Below are positions 32,331 through 41,994 of a stretch of 64,000 nucleotides of DNA, in pieces. A model generated the notes under the pieces. It worked only from the letters and a program-made list of their open reading frames with translations. It was not told the origin of the DNA and made no database searches. The stretch's first letter is position 1. Each line of letters begins with the position of its first letter. Source of the DNA: Iris pallida. Taxonomy: Eukaryota; Streptophyta; Magnoliopsida; Asparagales; Iridaceae. The stretch lies in assembly GCA_029216955.1 (NCBI GenBank), contig JANAVB010015600.1, positions 35,599,997-35,663,996 of the forward strand, in the 5' to 3' direction. Both the position numbers and the translations under genes were made by a program.

Positions 32331-32501
32331 TATCAACAAACCCAGCAAGTTTTATGAAAAACGGTTCGATTCCAGACTCTTCAAAAAAGTGTCTCTATCG
32401 CTCCCTCCTCTTCCATACTCTGTTCTGTTGCGATTTTAGGTCATCTCCTCCAAAAATCTTAGAAATTTCTTACAAGAAATCGCCAGCGAATCTCCATCAC
32501 A
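32331..32501 (+). promoter_or_regulatory. Leader and likely promoter of the ULP1-like gene
   Basis: This is the space between the element end and the first ATG. It is pyrimidine-rich near 32390-32450. No clear TATA box is seen, so the start of transcription is uncertain. Confidence 0.3.
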
Positions 32502-32748
32502 ATGTCGCAATCATCAGCAATGGAAGTAGACCAAGTTAGAGAAGAAGGAGAAGAAGTAGTTGGAAAACAACAGAAAGGAGGGAAGAAAGTTAAGAGGGTT
32601 GCTCGTAGACGAACCGCTCAAAAAGAAAAAGAAGTGCAAGAACCAGTAGAAGAACAAGAACACGGAGAACAACAAGAACAAGATCAAGAACAACAAGAAG
32701 CAGTAGCAGGGGGAGAAGAAGAAGATGAAGAAGAAGGGAAGAAAAAAG
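32502..32748 (+). pseudogene. ULP1-like gene exon 1
   Basis: It encodes about 82 residues of low-complexity Lys/Arg-rich then Gln/Glu-rich sequence (KKVKRVARRRTAQKEKE, then EEQEHGEQQEQDQEQQ). The donor is AAG|GTAAAA. It leaves one extra base, so it does not match the exon 2 frame. Exon 1 may not be part of the same protein, or a base may be lost in an A run. Confidence 0.5.
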
Positions 32749-32769
32749 GTAAAACTTTGAGTCTTGTTC

Positions 32770-34030
32770 ATTCTCCGTTTATATTGACGCGGCAAATGAA
32801 AATGATCATTCTCCGTCTATAAAATACACGGAGGATGCCCTTTCTGTGTCATTTGAACTAGAAATGGTCATTCTCCGTCTATTTTGAGACGGAGAATGGC
32901 ATTCTCCGTGTTTAAACACACGGAGAATGGCATTTTCTGTGTTTTTGACCTAAAGAACGATCATTCTCCGCCTAATATGACACGGAGAATGACATTCTCC
33001 GTCTGTAAAATAGACGGAGAATGAACTTTCTTCTTGCATTAACCTAGAGAAATGAACATTATCCGTCTCACTGACACGGAGAATTCCATTCTCCGTCTAT
33101 TTTATAACGGAGAATGACGTTCTCTGTCTATTTTGACGCGGAGAATGGCATTCTCCTTGTAATTTGACCTAGAAAATGAGCATTCTCCGTCTTACTGACG
33201 CGGAGAATGCCATTCTCCGGGTCAAAAGAGACGGAGAATGCCATTCCCCGTGTTAAAACAAAACGGAGAATGACATTCTCCGCCTAATATGAGACGGAGA
33301 ATGGCATTCTCCGCCTTACTTAGACGGAGAATGCTCATTCTCCGGGACAAAATAAAGGGAGAATGTCATTCTCCTTGTATTTTGACCTAGAGAATGAGCA
33401 TTCTCCGTCTTACTGACGCGGAGAATGAGCATTCTCCGTCTTGCTAACGCGGAGAATGGCATTCTCCGTATTAAAACACGCGGAGAATGGCATTCTCCTT
33501 GTAATTTGACCTAGAGAATGAGCATTCTCCGTCTTACTGACGCGGAGAATGGCATTCTCCGGGTCAAAAGAGACGGAGAATGCCATTCCCCGTGTTAAAA
33601 CAAAACGGAGAATGACATTCTCCGTCTATTTTGAGACGGAGAATGGCATTCTCCGTCTATTTTTAAACGGAGAATGGCATTCTCCCCTTTATTTTGATCT
33701 AAAGAATGAGCATTCTCCGCCTAATATGAGACGGAGAATGGCATTCTCCGCCTTACTTAGACGGAGAATGCTCATTCTCCGGGACAAAATAAAGGGAGAA
33801 TGTCATTCTCCTTGTATTTTGACCTAGAGAATGAGCATTCTCCGTCTTACTGACGCGGAGAATGGCATTCTCCGTTTTAAAACACGCGGAGAATGCCATT
33901 CCCCGTGTTAATACAAAACGGAGAATGCCATTCTCCGTGTCAAAATAGACGGAGAATGATATTCTCCGTCTATTTTGACACGGAGAATGGCATTCTCCGT
34001 CTAATATTAGACGGAGAATGGCTTTCTCTT
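32770..34030. repeat. Palindrome array 1 (intron 1 of the ULP1-like gene)
   Basis: About 1.25 kb in which CATTCTCC and GGAGAATG half-sites alternate every 15-20 bases. Head-to-head pairs form CGGAGAATGNCATTCTCCG; tail-to-tail pairs form CATTCTCCGTCT-n-AGACGGAGAATG. Spacers recur (TCTTACTGACG, GGTCAAAAGAGA, TGTTAAAACAAAA and TTGTATTTTGACCTAGA). Confidence 0.97.
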
Positions 34031-34081
34031 TATTATAATAAAGAAGAATGTTGACGTAAACCTAATTGTTGTTGTTTTTAG

Positions 34082-35474
34082 GGAAAAAAAACTGTCAGGA
34101 ACAGAGACGAAAGACTTTTCCGTGCAACATTCACCCCAGTACTCTCTCTCATGGATGAGGTGAAGGAAAAGTTTCGCCATTTGCCTGAAGCAGTTGTCGA
34201 AAGCTTGAAGAATGTAGGATTCTACGACTTCGTAGATGTATTCTACAGAAATAAGGTGAAAAAATCAGAACTGTCTAAAGTCACCCAAGGTCTGGAGAAG
34301 TTGATGGGGACTTATTTGGAAGAAGATGGAATTGGATATTTCCAATTGAGCAGCAGTGTCAAAGTAGCACCAACTGCTGATGAGATGGCAACCATTTTCG
34401 GTCTGCCAATGAATGATGACACTGAAGTTGATGATAAGTATTTGAAGATCATCACTGAGAAGCAGAAGACCCCCCCACCAGCAGACTCATTCAGCATGTG
34501 TACAAAACACTTCACAAGATTGCTGAAAAATTCCAAGGGCAAAGGTGCTGAAGTCTCAAACGCTGAAGTTAGGAAAAGGATATTAGAGCTGCTGGGGGGC
34601 GAAAATGCAAGTCCCGATGAGGTGGCCAAGTTAATAGTATTCAACTTGTGCCAAACAGCATTCTTCACCAGAATGGGGGGGTCGAACTTGCCATACAAGT
34701 TCTTCGCTCTGGTGGAGAGCACAGATGTTATAAAAAGCATCTGTTGGCCTCGGATTATACTGGGGTACGTTATGGACAGCATAAAGAGGGCTGTCACAAA
34801 ATCTGAAGATGGTGATGTTGATATATCGTACAAGAAGATTGAAGGTTGTACGATATACTTCTTGTATTGGTTTGCAGAGCACAGTCGACTGGTAGAAAGG
34901 AAGTGCAAACCAACAGTCGCATCTCCAAGATTCTGCACATGGGATGGGAATAAAATCTCAATATTCCTAAAAAATGAATATCAAGGTGCTAAAATGGATT
35001 CAGATTTGATATTCAAGGATATTGTTGCATTGAATGTTGATGAACTTGAAGAAGTCCCAGCAGAGCAGCAATATGTAGAAGGTGGAGACAATTTTGTTGA
35101 TGAAGAAGAAGCTCAAGCTGAAGCTCAAGCACCAGCACCCTCTACAGCTGACAATGTAGATATGTTGCGTGTCTTGCAGGAGAAATCTCAGCTTATCGCT
35201 GAGAATGAGCAACTCCAGGAAAGAGCCCAGCAACTAGCGGCAGATGTAGCCCAACAACGTGCTGTGGGGCTCGTTGCTGATGGCTTGGAGAAGGAGTTAG
35301 ACTCTTTAAGGAACGAGAAATCGCTCCTTATTGATGATAACAAGAAACTCCTTAAGCGAGTTGAGGAACTGGAGGCACAGGGGTCGGAACTAGACTCCCT
35401 GAGAAAGCAGAAGTCTGAGCTTACTGCTGATAATGAGAAGCTTCGTCAACATGTTGAGGAGCTACTTCTAAAAG
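34082..35474 (+). pseudogene. ULP1-like gene exon 2: helical N-terminal domain and coiled coil
   Basis: This 464-residue exon is fully open. An internal ATG at 34151 (MDEVKEKFRHLPEAVVESLK) could start a shorter protein. Residues about 1-280 from that ATG form a mostly helical domain (GIGYFQLSSSVKVAPTADEM, FNLCQTAFFTRMGGSNLPY, SICWPRIILGYVMDSIKRAV and GCTIYFLYWFAEHSR). This layout is seen in plant ULP1-family transposon proteins of the DUF1985 or plant-mobile-domain kind, but the family name is not certain. An acidic linker and a leucine-rich heptad coiled coil follow. The donor is AAG|GTAAGA. Confidence 0.75.
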
Positions 35475-35524
35475 GTAAGATTTTATATTTTTTGTCTATT
35501 TTAATCTGTAATTACATGTATCTA

Positions 35525-36195
35525 ACAAGGAGAATGAGCATTCTCCGTCTTACTGACGCGGAGAATGGCATTCTCCGGGTCAAAAGAGACGGAGAATGCC
35601 ATTCCCCGTGTTAAAACAAAACGGAGAATGACATTCTCCGTCTATTTTGAGACGGAGAATGGCATTCTCCGTCTATTTTAAAACGGAGAATGGCATTCTC
35701 CCCTGTATTTTGATCTAAAGAATGAGCATTCTCCGCCTAATATGAGACGGAGAATGGCATTCTCCGCCTTACTTAGACGGAGAATGCTCATTCTCCGGGA
35801 CAAAATAAAGGTAGAATGTCATTCTCCTTGTATTTTGACCTAGAGAATGAGATTCTCCGTCTTTCTAAAGCGGAGAATGGCATTCTCCGTTTTAAAACAC
35901 GCGGAGAATGCCATTCCCCGTGTTAATACAAAACGGAGAATGACATTTTCTGTATTTTGACATAGAAATGATCATTCTCCGTATGTTTTGACACGGAGAA
36001 TGACATTCTCCGTCTAATATTAGACGGAGAATGTCATTCTCCGTCTAAATTGACACGGAGAATGTCATTCTCCGTCTATTTGGAAACGGAGAATGTCATT
36101 CTCCGTCTATTTTGACACGGAGAATGTCATTCTCCGTCTATTTTGAAACGGAGAATGTCATTCTCCGTCTAAATTGACACGGAGAATGACATTGT
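35525..36195. repeat. Palindrome array 2 (intron 2 of the ULP1-like gene)
   Basis: The first 315 bp or so (35535-35850) is a near copy of 33520-33835 in array 1, with the same order of spacers. The last 250 bp is a simpler series of GGAGAATGTCATTCTCCGTCT units. Confidence 0.97.
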
Positions 36196-36259
36196 TTTTA
36201 AAAAGAAGATTATATAATATTGACATCATACCTCTTGTTCTTGTTTGTTTTTATATCAG

Positions 36260-36810
36260 TGAAAATGACAGAGGATCTGAAAAAAGAGAATGAAAAGCTA
36301 ACTAATGATAATAATAGACTTCTAGAGGAAGTTGCCTCGTTGAATGACGAAGTCAAGAATAAGAACGATACAATCGTTAACCTTGAAGCAATGGCTAGAG
36401 CATTGGAAAGAGGGGATACTCAAGCAGTTCCCCAGAAGCATTACACAAGATCAAATGTACCTGCTGCAGATGAGGATGATTTTGCTACATTGCAAAAGAA
36501 GAAAACATCCGATGCTACAACAAGTAAGAAGGCAGGTCCTGGTCGGAAAAGAAAAGCTGCTACTAGTCCCAGTAAGAATGTAGCTCCTGCTGGGAAAAAA
36601 AAAAGCTCCTTCCAGCCCCAAGAAGGTCGACAATAAAAAGGAGATGTCAGCTCCTGAAGAACTTGAGGAAGAATCTCCTCAAACAGCAAAGCTTGTTAGA
36701 GATGGGAAAATGCTGATGCAATGTCCGAAGCTCAGACTTTGGAACGTTGCAGACGATGAGCTGAAGCAAGTATACAGGAGCATCGTATACACAAGAAGGA
36801 TGTCTCCAAC
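36260..36810 (+). pseudogene. ULP1-like gene exon 3: coiled-coil end and basic region
   Basis: It joins exon 2 in frame. It continues the coiled coil (DLKKENEKLTNDNNRLLEEV), then a basic Ser/Lys-rich part with a bipartite-like nuclear signal (GPGRKRKAATSPSK). Ten A at 36595-36604 put the frame into a stop at 36636. Reading on in the neighbouring frame gives an open stretch to the donor AAC|GTAAGT at 36811, so one base too many is the simplest explanation. Confidence 0.65.
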
Positions 36811-36965
36811 GTAAGTATTCTAAACTTGAACCAATTTCTGTTTAGAATACTTATGTATATATGTACTTTCCAAGTGCAATGATCATTCTCTATTGGAGTT
36901 ATTTTTTATGCAATTTTATCATTAGCCTATATTATTATCATAATCGAAACTAAATTTATGTGCAG

Positions 36966-37218
36966 TGATTATGTATATATGTACTTTCCAAGTGCTCCAG
37001 AAGAGTGTAAAATAAGAAGAAGAAATAATGATGTCAGCATGTTGTTAAGTGCTAAAGATTTTCAAGACATTATAAATGAGGCGGATATAGAAGCCGGTGT
37101 TATGAACTACCTAATAAAGCTTATGAACGACGTTCAAGCCGAATTAAGGCAGAACATTCAGTCAAGCTCGCAGGGTGCACAATGTAAATGGTTTGCAATC
37201 ATGATGCCCCATTCATTG
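36966..37218 (+). pseudogene. ULP1-like gene exon 4: start of the protease domain
   Basis: The exon lies between a TGTGCAG acceptor and a TTG|GTAAGA donor. Its protein (SMLLSAKDFQDIINEADIEA and GVMNYLIKLMNDVQAELR) fits the N-terminal part of a C48 protease fold. The first 27 coding bases are repeated in the intron upstream (36851-36877). Confidence 0.65.
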
Positions 37219-37324
37219 GTAAGAATCGAAACTGAAAAATAAATATTAATGTGTACAGCTACTAATAGTGTTGTAAAAAACTAACTCATGTTATTATTTT
37301 ATTTTTTTTTCTTCTGGAAAACAG

Positions 37325-37861
37325 GGTACTGCCAAGATTATCGATAAAGAAAATCCAACAGAAGGAGCAGTGTACAATTTCAAAGTTGATATAGAAGATT
37401 TTATAATGGAGCTGGAAGATGACATTGAATGGCTATTCGTGCCACTCTTCCGCGATGAGAATAAACACTATACGCTGCTGGCATTCAACTTCAGCTCCTA
37501 TGTTTGGACGCACTACAACTCATTGCGGAAAAACACGGGCGCTAAGGGAATCGAGGATGCAGTATACATGAAGAATAAAATTGAGCCAATTATAATAAAG
37601 AAGATTGCATTGATGAGTAATAAAAGCCCAGCAATCTCGGAATATGAAACAACAGAGCTCAAGGTTTGCAAAGAATGTCCACAGCAACAAACACCCAGCT
37701 GCCTTCTGTATGTTTCATATTATATTGAAAAGTTGTCGAGATATCCATTTGATTTACGGAAGAAAACAAACAAACAAGTTCACAATACTATTGTAAAGAG
37801 AAGGCTAGATTTGGCTAAGGCTTTGCTTATGAGTAAATGTGCAATTCCTTTTGTAAAATGA
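37325..37861 (+). pseudogene. ULP1-like gene exon 5: C48 protease core
   Basis: In frame from the CAG|GGT acceptor. The pattern is that of ULP1 proteases: W then P (EWLFVPLF), catalytic His (NKHYTLLAF, codon 37466-37468), then an expected Asp, then Gln and Cys (QQQTPSCLLYVSYYIEKL, Cys codon 37700-37702). The Asp position reads Asn (THYNSL, codon 37517-37519), and the usual CG of CGxY is CL. The protein may be a weak or dead protease, or use a variant triad. The stop is at 37859-37861. Confidence 0.75.
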
Positions 37862-38084
37862 CAATGTAAATTGGCTAACAAATTCAATGTATATATTCTG
37901 TTTGTCAGGTTTCTTTTGTAATGTATTTGTTTTCCTTTGTATTGAAATTCAATTTTACGACTAATTTACATTGTTCTATATATGTAAATCTGTTTTGTTA
38001 AAGTTCTGTTGTTTGATTCAAACCTATAATGTCATTATCTGTGTTAATACAAACCTATAATGTGTGCATTTGGAACTTAGAATG

Positions 38085-39070
38085 GCCATTCTCCGTTTCG
38101 TATGAGACGGAGAATGGCATTCTCCGGGTCAAAAGAGAAGGAGAATGCCATTCTCCTTGTATTTTGACCTAGAGAATGAGCATTCTCCGTCTTACTGACG
38201 CGGAGAATGGCATTCTCCGTTTTAAAACACGCGGAGAATGGTTATTCTCCTTCTATTTTGACTTATAAATGGCCATTCTCCGTCTTAGGGACGCGGAGAA
38301 TGCCATTCTCCGTTTCGTATGAGACGGAGAATGTCATTCTCCGGGTCAAAAGAGACGGAGAATGCCATTCTCCTTGTATTTTGACCTAGAGAATGAGCAT
38401 TCTCCGTCTTACTGACGCGGAGAATGGCATTCTCCGTTTTAAAACACGCGGAGAATGATTATTCTCCTTGTATTTTTGACCTAGTAAGGAACATTCTCCG
38501 TCTTAGGGACGCGGAGAATGCCATTCTCCGTTTCGTATGAGACGGAGAATGTCATTCTCCGGGTCAAAAGAGACGGAGAATGCCATTCTGCTTGTATTTT
38601 GACCTAGAGAATGAGCATTCTCCGTCTGACTGACGCGGATAATGGCATTCTCCGTTTTAAAACACGCGGAGAATGATTATTCTCCTTGTATTTTTGACCT
38701 AGTAAGGAACATTCTCCGTCTTAGGGACGCGGAGAATGCCATTCTCCGTTTCGTATGAGACGGAGAATGTCATTCTCCGGGTCAAAAGAGAAGGAGAATG
38801 CCATTCTCCTTGTATTTTGACCTAGAGAATGAGCATTCTCCGTCTGACTGACGCGGATAATGGCATTCTCCGTTTTAAAACACGCGGAGAATGATTATTC
38901 TCCTTGTATTTTTGACCTAGTAAGGAACATTCTCCGTCTTAGGGACGCGGAGAATGCCATTCTCCGTTTCGTATGAGACGGAGAATGTCATTCTCCGGGT
39001 CAAAAGAGAAGGAGAATGCCATTCTCCTTGTATTTTGACCTAGAGAATGAGCATTCTCCGTCTTACTTAT
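38085..39070. repeat. Palindrome array 3, with a 218-bp tandem repeat
   Basis: The same half-sites form a higher-order unit. The phrase CGTCTTAGGGACGCGGAG begins at 38281, 38499, 38717 and 38935, exactly 218 bp apart each time, and the text between is nearly identical. Confidence 0.95.
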
Positions 39071-39135
39071 GCGGATACAACGCAATGGGCGAATGGACAC
39101 ATACAACAAGTGATCGCATAGGAAGTGGCCCGTGC

Positions 39136-39145
39136 CTATAAATAG
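39136..39145 (+). promoter_or_regulatory. TATA box of the small MULE gene
   Basis: CTATAAATAG lies about 80 bases before the ATG at 39227, with a pyrimidine-rich leader (TTATTCCCTTCTCTTTCAG) between. Confidence 0.6.
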
Positions 39146-39226
39146 GCCCTGGAGGAGAGAGAAATTTCATTATTCCCTTCTCTTTCAGTTTTTCAGAAAA
39201 CTCTTCGTCTTTTTTCTTTAATAACC

Positions 39227-39583
39227 ATGTCTCCAAAGGTCGCCAAGAGATCCGCGAAGGGCAAGGGGGCTGCGCCGAGTGACTCTCCTCCTGCGGCAGT
39301 GTCCTCGGCAGTGGTGAAGGAGGAGATGCTGCCTTCTCTCATCAAACAAGGGTCACCGTTCGTTAAGGAGGAGGTGATACAAAAAATTGAAGTAAAAGAA
39401 GAATTGTCGATGATCGGGGAAGGAATTACTCCCAAGATTGAAGCTGCTGTGAAAGAGGAGCCCAAGTCTGAGGGTAGTAGCACTGGAAGTTCTGACCATC
39501 CAGCCCCGGCCGACGACCTTGATCAATTACATCCTACATATGCGAAATGGTTGAGGGAATGGTATATCCCTCGACACAGATAG
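39227..39583 (+). CDS. Small MULE gene encoding a protein with four VKEE motifs
   Basis: A 118-residue intact frame. The N-terminus is basic (MSPKVAKRSAKGKG). Four VKEE motifs follow at Lys 31, 47, 57 and 76, encoded by four different codon sets. The tail is YAKWLREWYIPRHR. VKEE fits the SUMO acceptor consensus (hydrophobic-Lys-x-Glu). It has its own TATA box and lies in a 690-bp island without palindromes between arrays 3 and 4. I recognise no family. It might belong to the MULE or be a captured piece; unmatched composition of the island leaves both open. Confidence 0.6.
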   Translation: MSPKVAKRSAKGKGAAPSDSPPAAVSSAVVKEEMLPSLIKQGSPFVKEEVIQKIEVKEELSMIGEGITPKIEAAVKEEPKSEGSSTGSSDHPAPADDLDQLHPTYAKWLREWYIPRHR

Positions 39584-39754
39584 GGTCCGCGGGTTTTCAT
39601 AAATTTCCGTATTTTGTATTGGTATTTCTATCTGTCTTCAGGTTTATGTTTCACTCCTTTTGGACATCAAATGTAATCCTCTACTTCTTGCCCTGATGAA
39701 GATATGAAGAACCTTTTGTTTTGCTCATGAGATGTAGTCCTGTGAATGTAACTG

Positions 39755-40695
39755 AAGCGGAATGTCATTCTCCGTGTCAAAATAGACGGATAATTCCATT
39801 CTCCGTCTTAAAATACACGGAGAATTACATTATCTTTGTATTTTGACTTATAAATAACCATTCTCCGTGTATATAAAACGGAGAATGGCATTCTCCGTCT
39901 TACTGACGCGGAGAATGGCATTCTCCGTTTTAAAACACGCGGAGAATGGTTATTCTTTGTATTTTTGACCTAGAAAGGAACATTGTCCGTCTTAGGGACG
40001 CGGAGAATGCCATTCTCCGTGTCCAAATAGACGGAGAATGGCATTCTCCGGGTCAAAAGAGACGGAGAATGCCATTCTGCTTGTATTTTGACCTAGAGAA
40101 TGAGCATTCTCCGTCTTACTGACGCGGAGAATGGCATTCTCCGTTTTAAAACACGCGGAGAATGATTATTCTTTGTATTTTTGACCTAGAAAGGAACATT
40201 GTCCGTCTTAGGGACGCGGAGAATGCAATTCTCCGTTTCGTATGAGACGGAGAATGTCATTCTCCGGGTCAAAAAAGACGGAGAATGCCATTCTCTTTGT
40301 ATTTTGAACTAGAGAATGAGCATTCTCCGTCTTACTGACGCGGAGAATGGCATTCTCCGTTTTAAAACACGCGGATAATGGTTATTCTTTGTATTTTTGA
40401 CCTAGAAAGGAACATTGTCCGTCTTAGGGACGCGGAGAATGCAATTCTCCGTTTCGTATGAGACGGAGAATGTCATTCTCCGGGTCAAAAGAGACGGAGA
40501 ATGCCATTCTGCTTGTATTTTGACCTAGAGAATGAGCATTCTCCGTCTTACTGACGCGGAGAATGGCATTCTCCGTTTTAAAACACGCGGAGAATGATTA
40601 TTCTCCTATTTTTGACTTATAAATGGCCATTCTCCGTGTATCTAAAACGGAGAATGATTATTCTCCGTGTTAAAACACACGGAGAATGGTCATTC
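39755..40695. repeat. Palindrome array 4, with a 216-bp tandem repeat
   Basis: CGTCTTAGGGACGCGGAG recurs at 39988, 40204 and 40420, spaced 216 bp. It is a variant of the array 3 unit (CATTGTCCG and GATTATTCTTTG forms). Confidence 0.95.
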
Positions 40696-40846
40696 AATAC
40701 ATTATAAAGTCAGATAGTATAAAGGAGAATAAGTTCTTATGCTGATATGCAGAATTCAAACTATTACCATTGATATCAAAAAATGTAAGATATGTATTCA
40801 AAAAACAATTTCCAGTTATATAAAAGAAGGAATATATTTGTATGTA

Positions 40847-41652
40847 TTAACGAGGGGGCGCTGCCCCCTCGACCACCGTAGCAGCACGTGGAGGCAGAGG
40901 ACAAGTGCTGCGATTGTGATTGCATAATTCAAAACAATTCTGGCACCTTATCTTTCTCTTCTCTTTTCCCTTGTTCTCATATTTGCTCTTGTAACGGTCC
41001 ACTTTTGGTCGTCCAGGACCACGTTTCGGAACAGGGAGTAGAACAACATCAGTGGGATTATTTTCAAACTGTTTTTCGCAATCTGGAACAGGACGAATAG
41101 CACATGAATATAACTTCCGGTAATAATCTGATGTCCAATACTGCTCCACAAAGTCGTAAACAGATTTATCTGAACCAACTCTGATGCATTGTATTGCATG
41201 GCTGCATGGGAATCCATATACCTTCCATCTACGACAACTACAATGACAATCAAGAAGATTCACCATGTGGGAGGAAGTATCTGCGATCACCTCAAATTCG
41301 AAATCACCGGACCGATATACCCTATAACACATGCCATCATCTGTAAGCTGCTTCAGCATATCCTCAGCGTATGGAGTCAATTTGCTATTCAAACCAATTG
41401 CATCCTTGTGGCGATCCAAAATCATCTTCATCATCTTCACACGGATGATATTTACAATTGCTGAAATAGGCAATTTCTTCTCAGCCTTTATCCATGCATT
41501 GAATGACTCTGCACAACTAGAAGCAACCTCACCGTATCTACATCCCGGGAAGAATGCGTTTGACCAGTGTTCAGGTTTTTATTTATTCATCCAATTCACA
41601 ACATGACCACAATTCAGATCATAAATCTTCTTGATTGCTTGTCTATACCCAC
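40847..41652 (-). pseudogene. MULE transposase exon 2: catalytic Glu and SWIM zinc finger
   Basis: The exon starts after the acceptor ATAAAG at 41653 on the - strand and joins exon 1 in frame. It carries the catalytic-type Glu in SCAESFNAWIK, then a SWIM finger (CHCSCRRWKVYGFPCSHAIQC) and a C-terminal zinc knuckle (CQNCFELCNHNRSTC). One in-frame TAA (41581-41583) precedes the Glu. Apart from it, the exon is open to the stop at 40847. The SWIM finger is standard at the end of MuDR-type transposases. Confidence 0.85.
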
Positions 41653-41734
41653 CTTTATACAGAAAAACAAATAAGTAATAAAGAATTAGGTCAATTCACA
41701 AAATTATGAAAAAATAAGTGCATTCTCATAAGGA

Positions 41735-41940
41735 TAATAGTCATTCTCCGTTCAAAAGCTAACGGAGAATGATATTCTCCGTTCTATGCAAGACGGAGAA
41801 TACCATTCTCCGTTCAAAAGCTAACGGAGAATGCTATTCTCCGTTCTATGTTGGACGGAGAATGGTCATTCTCCGTGTGATTGAAACGGAGAATGACTAT
41901 TCTCCGTCTTAATGACACGGAGAATGGTCATTCTCCTTGT
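41735..41940. repeat. Palindrome array 5 (transposase intron)
   Basis: About 200 bp of the same half-sites inside the 343-bp intron (41653-41994), so both coding genes carry the motif in introns. Confidence 0.95.
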
Positions 41941-41994
41941 TAAATTAATGGTAAATGCATTAAAAATGTGCATATATCTGTCTCATTAACACAC

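Larger units (their letters stand above)
32502..37861 (+). pseudogene. Five-exon coiled-coil/ULP1-like (C48) gene of the MULE
   Basis: Exons are inferred from GT-AG borders and frame: 32502-32748, 34082-35474, 36260-36810, 36966-37218 and 37325-37861. Domains in order are a charged leader, a helical region like those fused to ULP1 domains in plant MULE proteins, a long coiled coil with basic nuclear-targeting stretches, and a C-terminal ULP1-type cysteine protease that would act on SUMO. Exon borders 2-3, 3-4 and 4-5 keep frame. The exon 1-2 junction is off by one base. A run of ten A at 36595-36604 shifts frame in exon 3. Both faults are at homopolymers, so recent decay or sequencing error are both possible. 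ULP-like genes inside MULEs are known (Kaonashi elements). Confidence 0.7.

Noticed and set aside
34312..34938. 208-residue open frame on the - strand
   Set aside because: It is the complement of exon 2 of the ULP1-like gene, whose + strand frame has coherent domains and splice sites.
32770..40695. CRISPR-like appearance of short repeats with spacers
   Set aside because: The repeats alternate in direction, the spacers themselves recur, and the context is a plant MULE with spliced genes. There is no cas gene.
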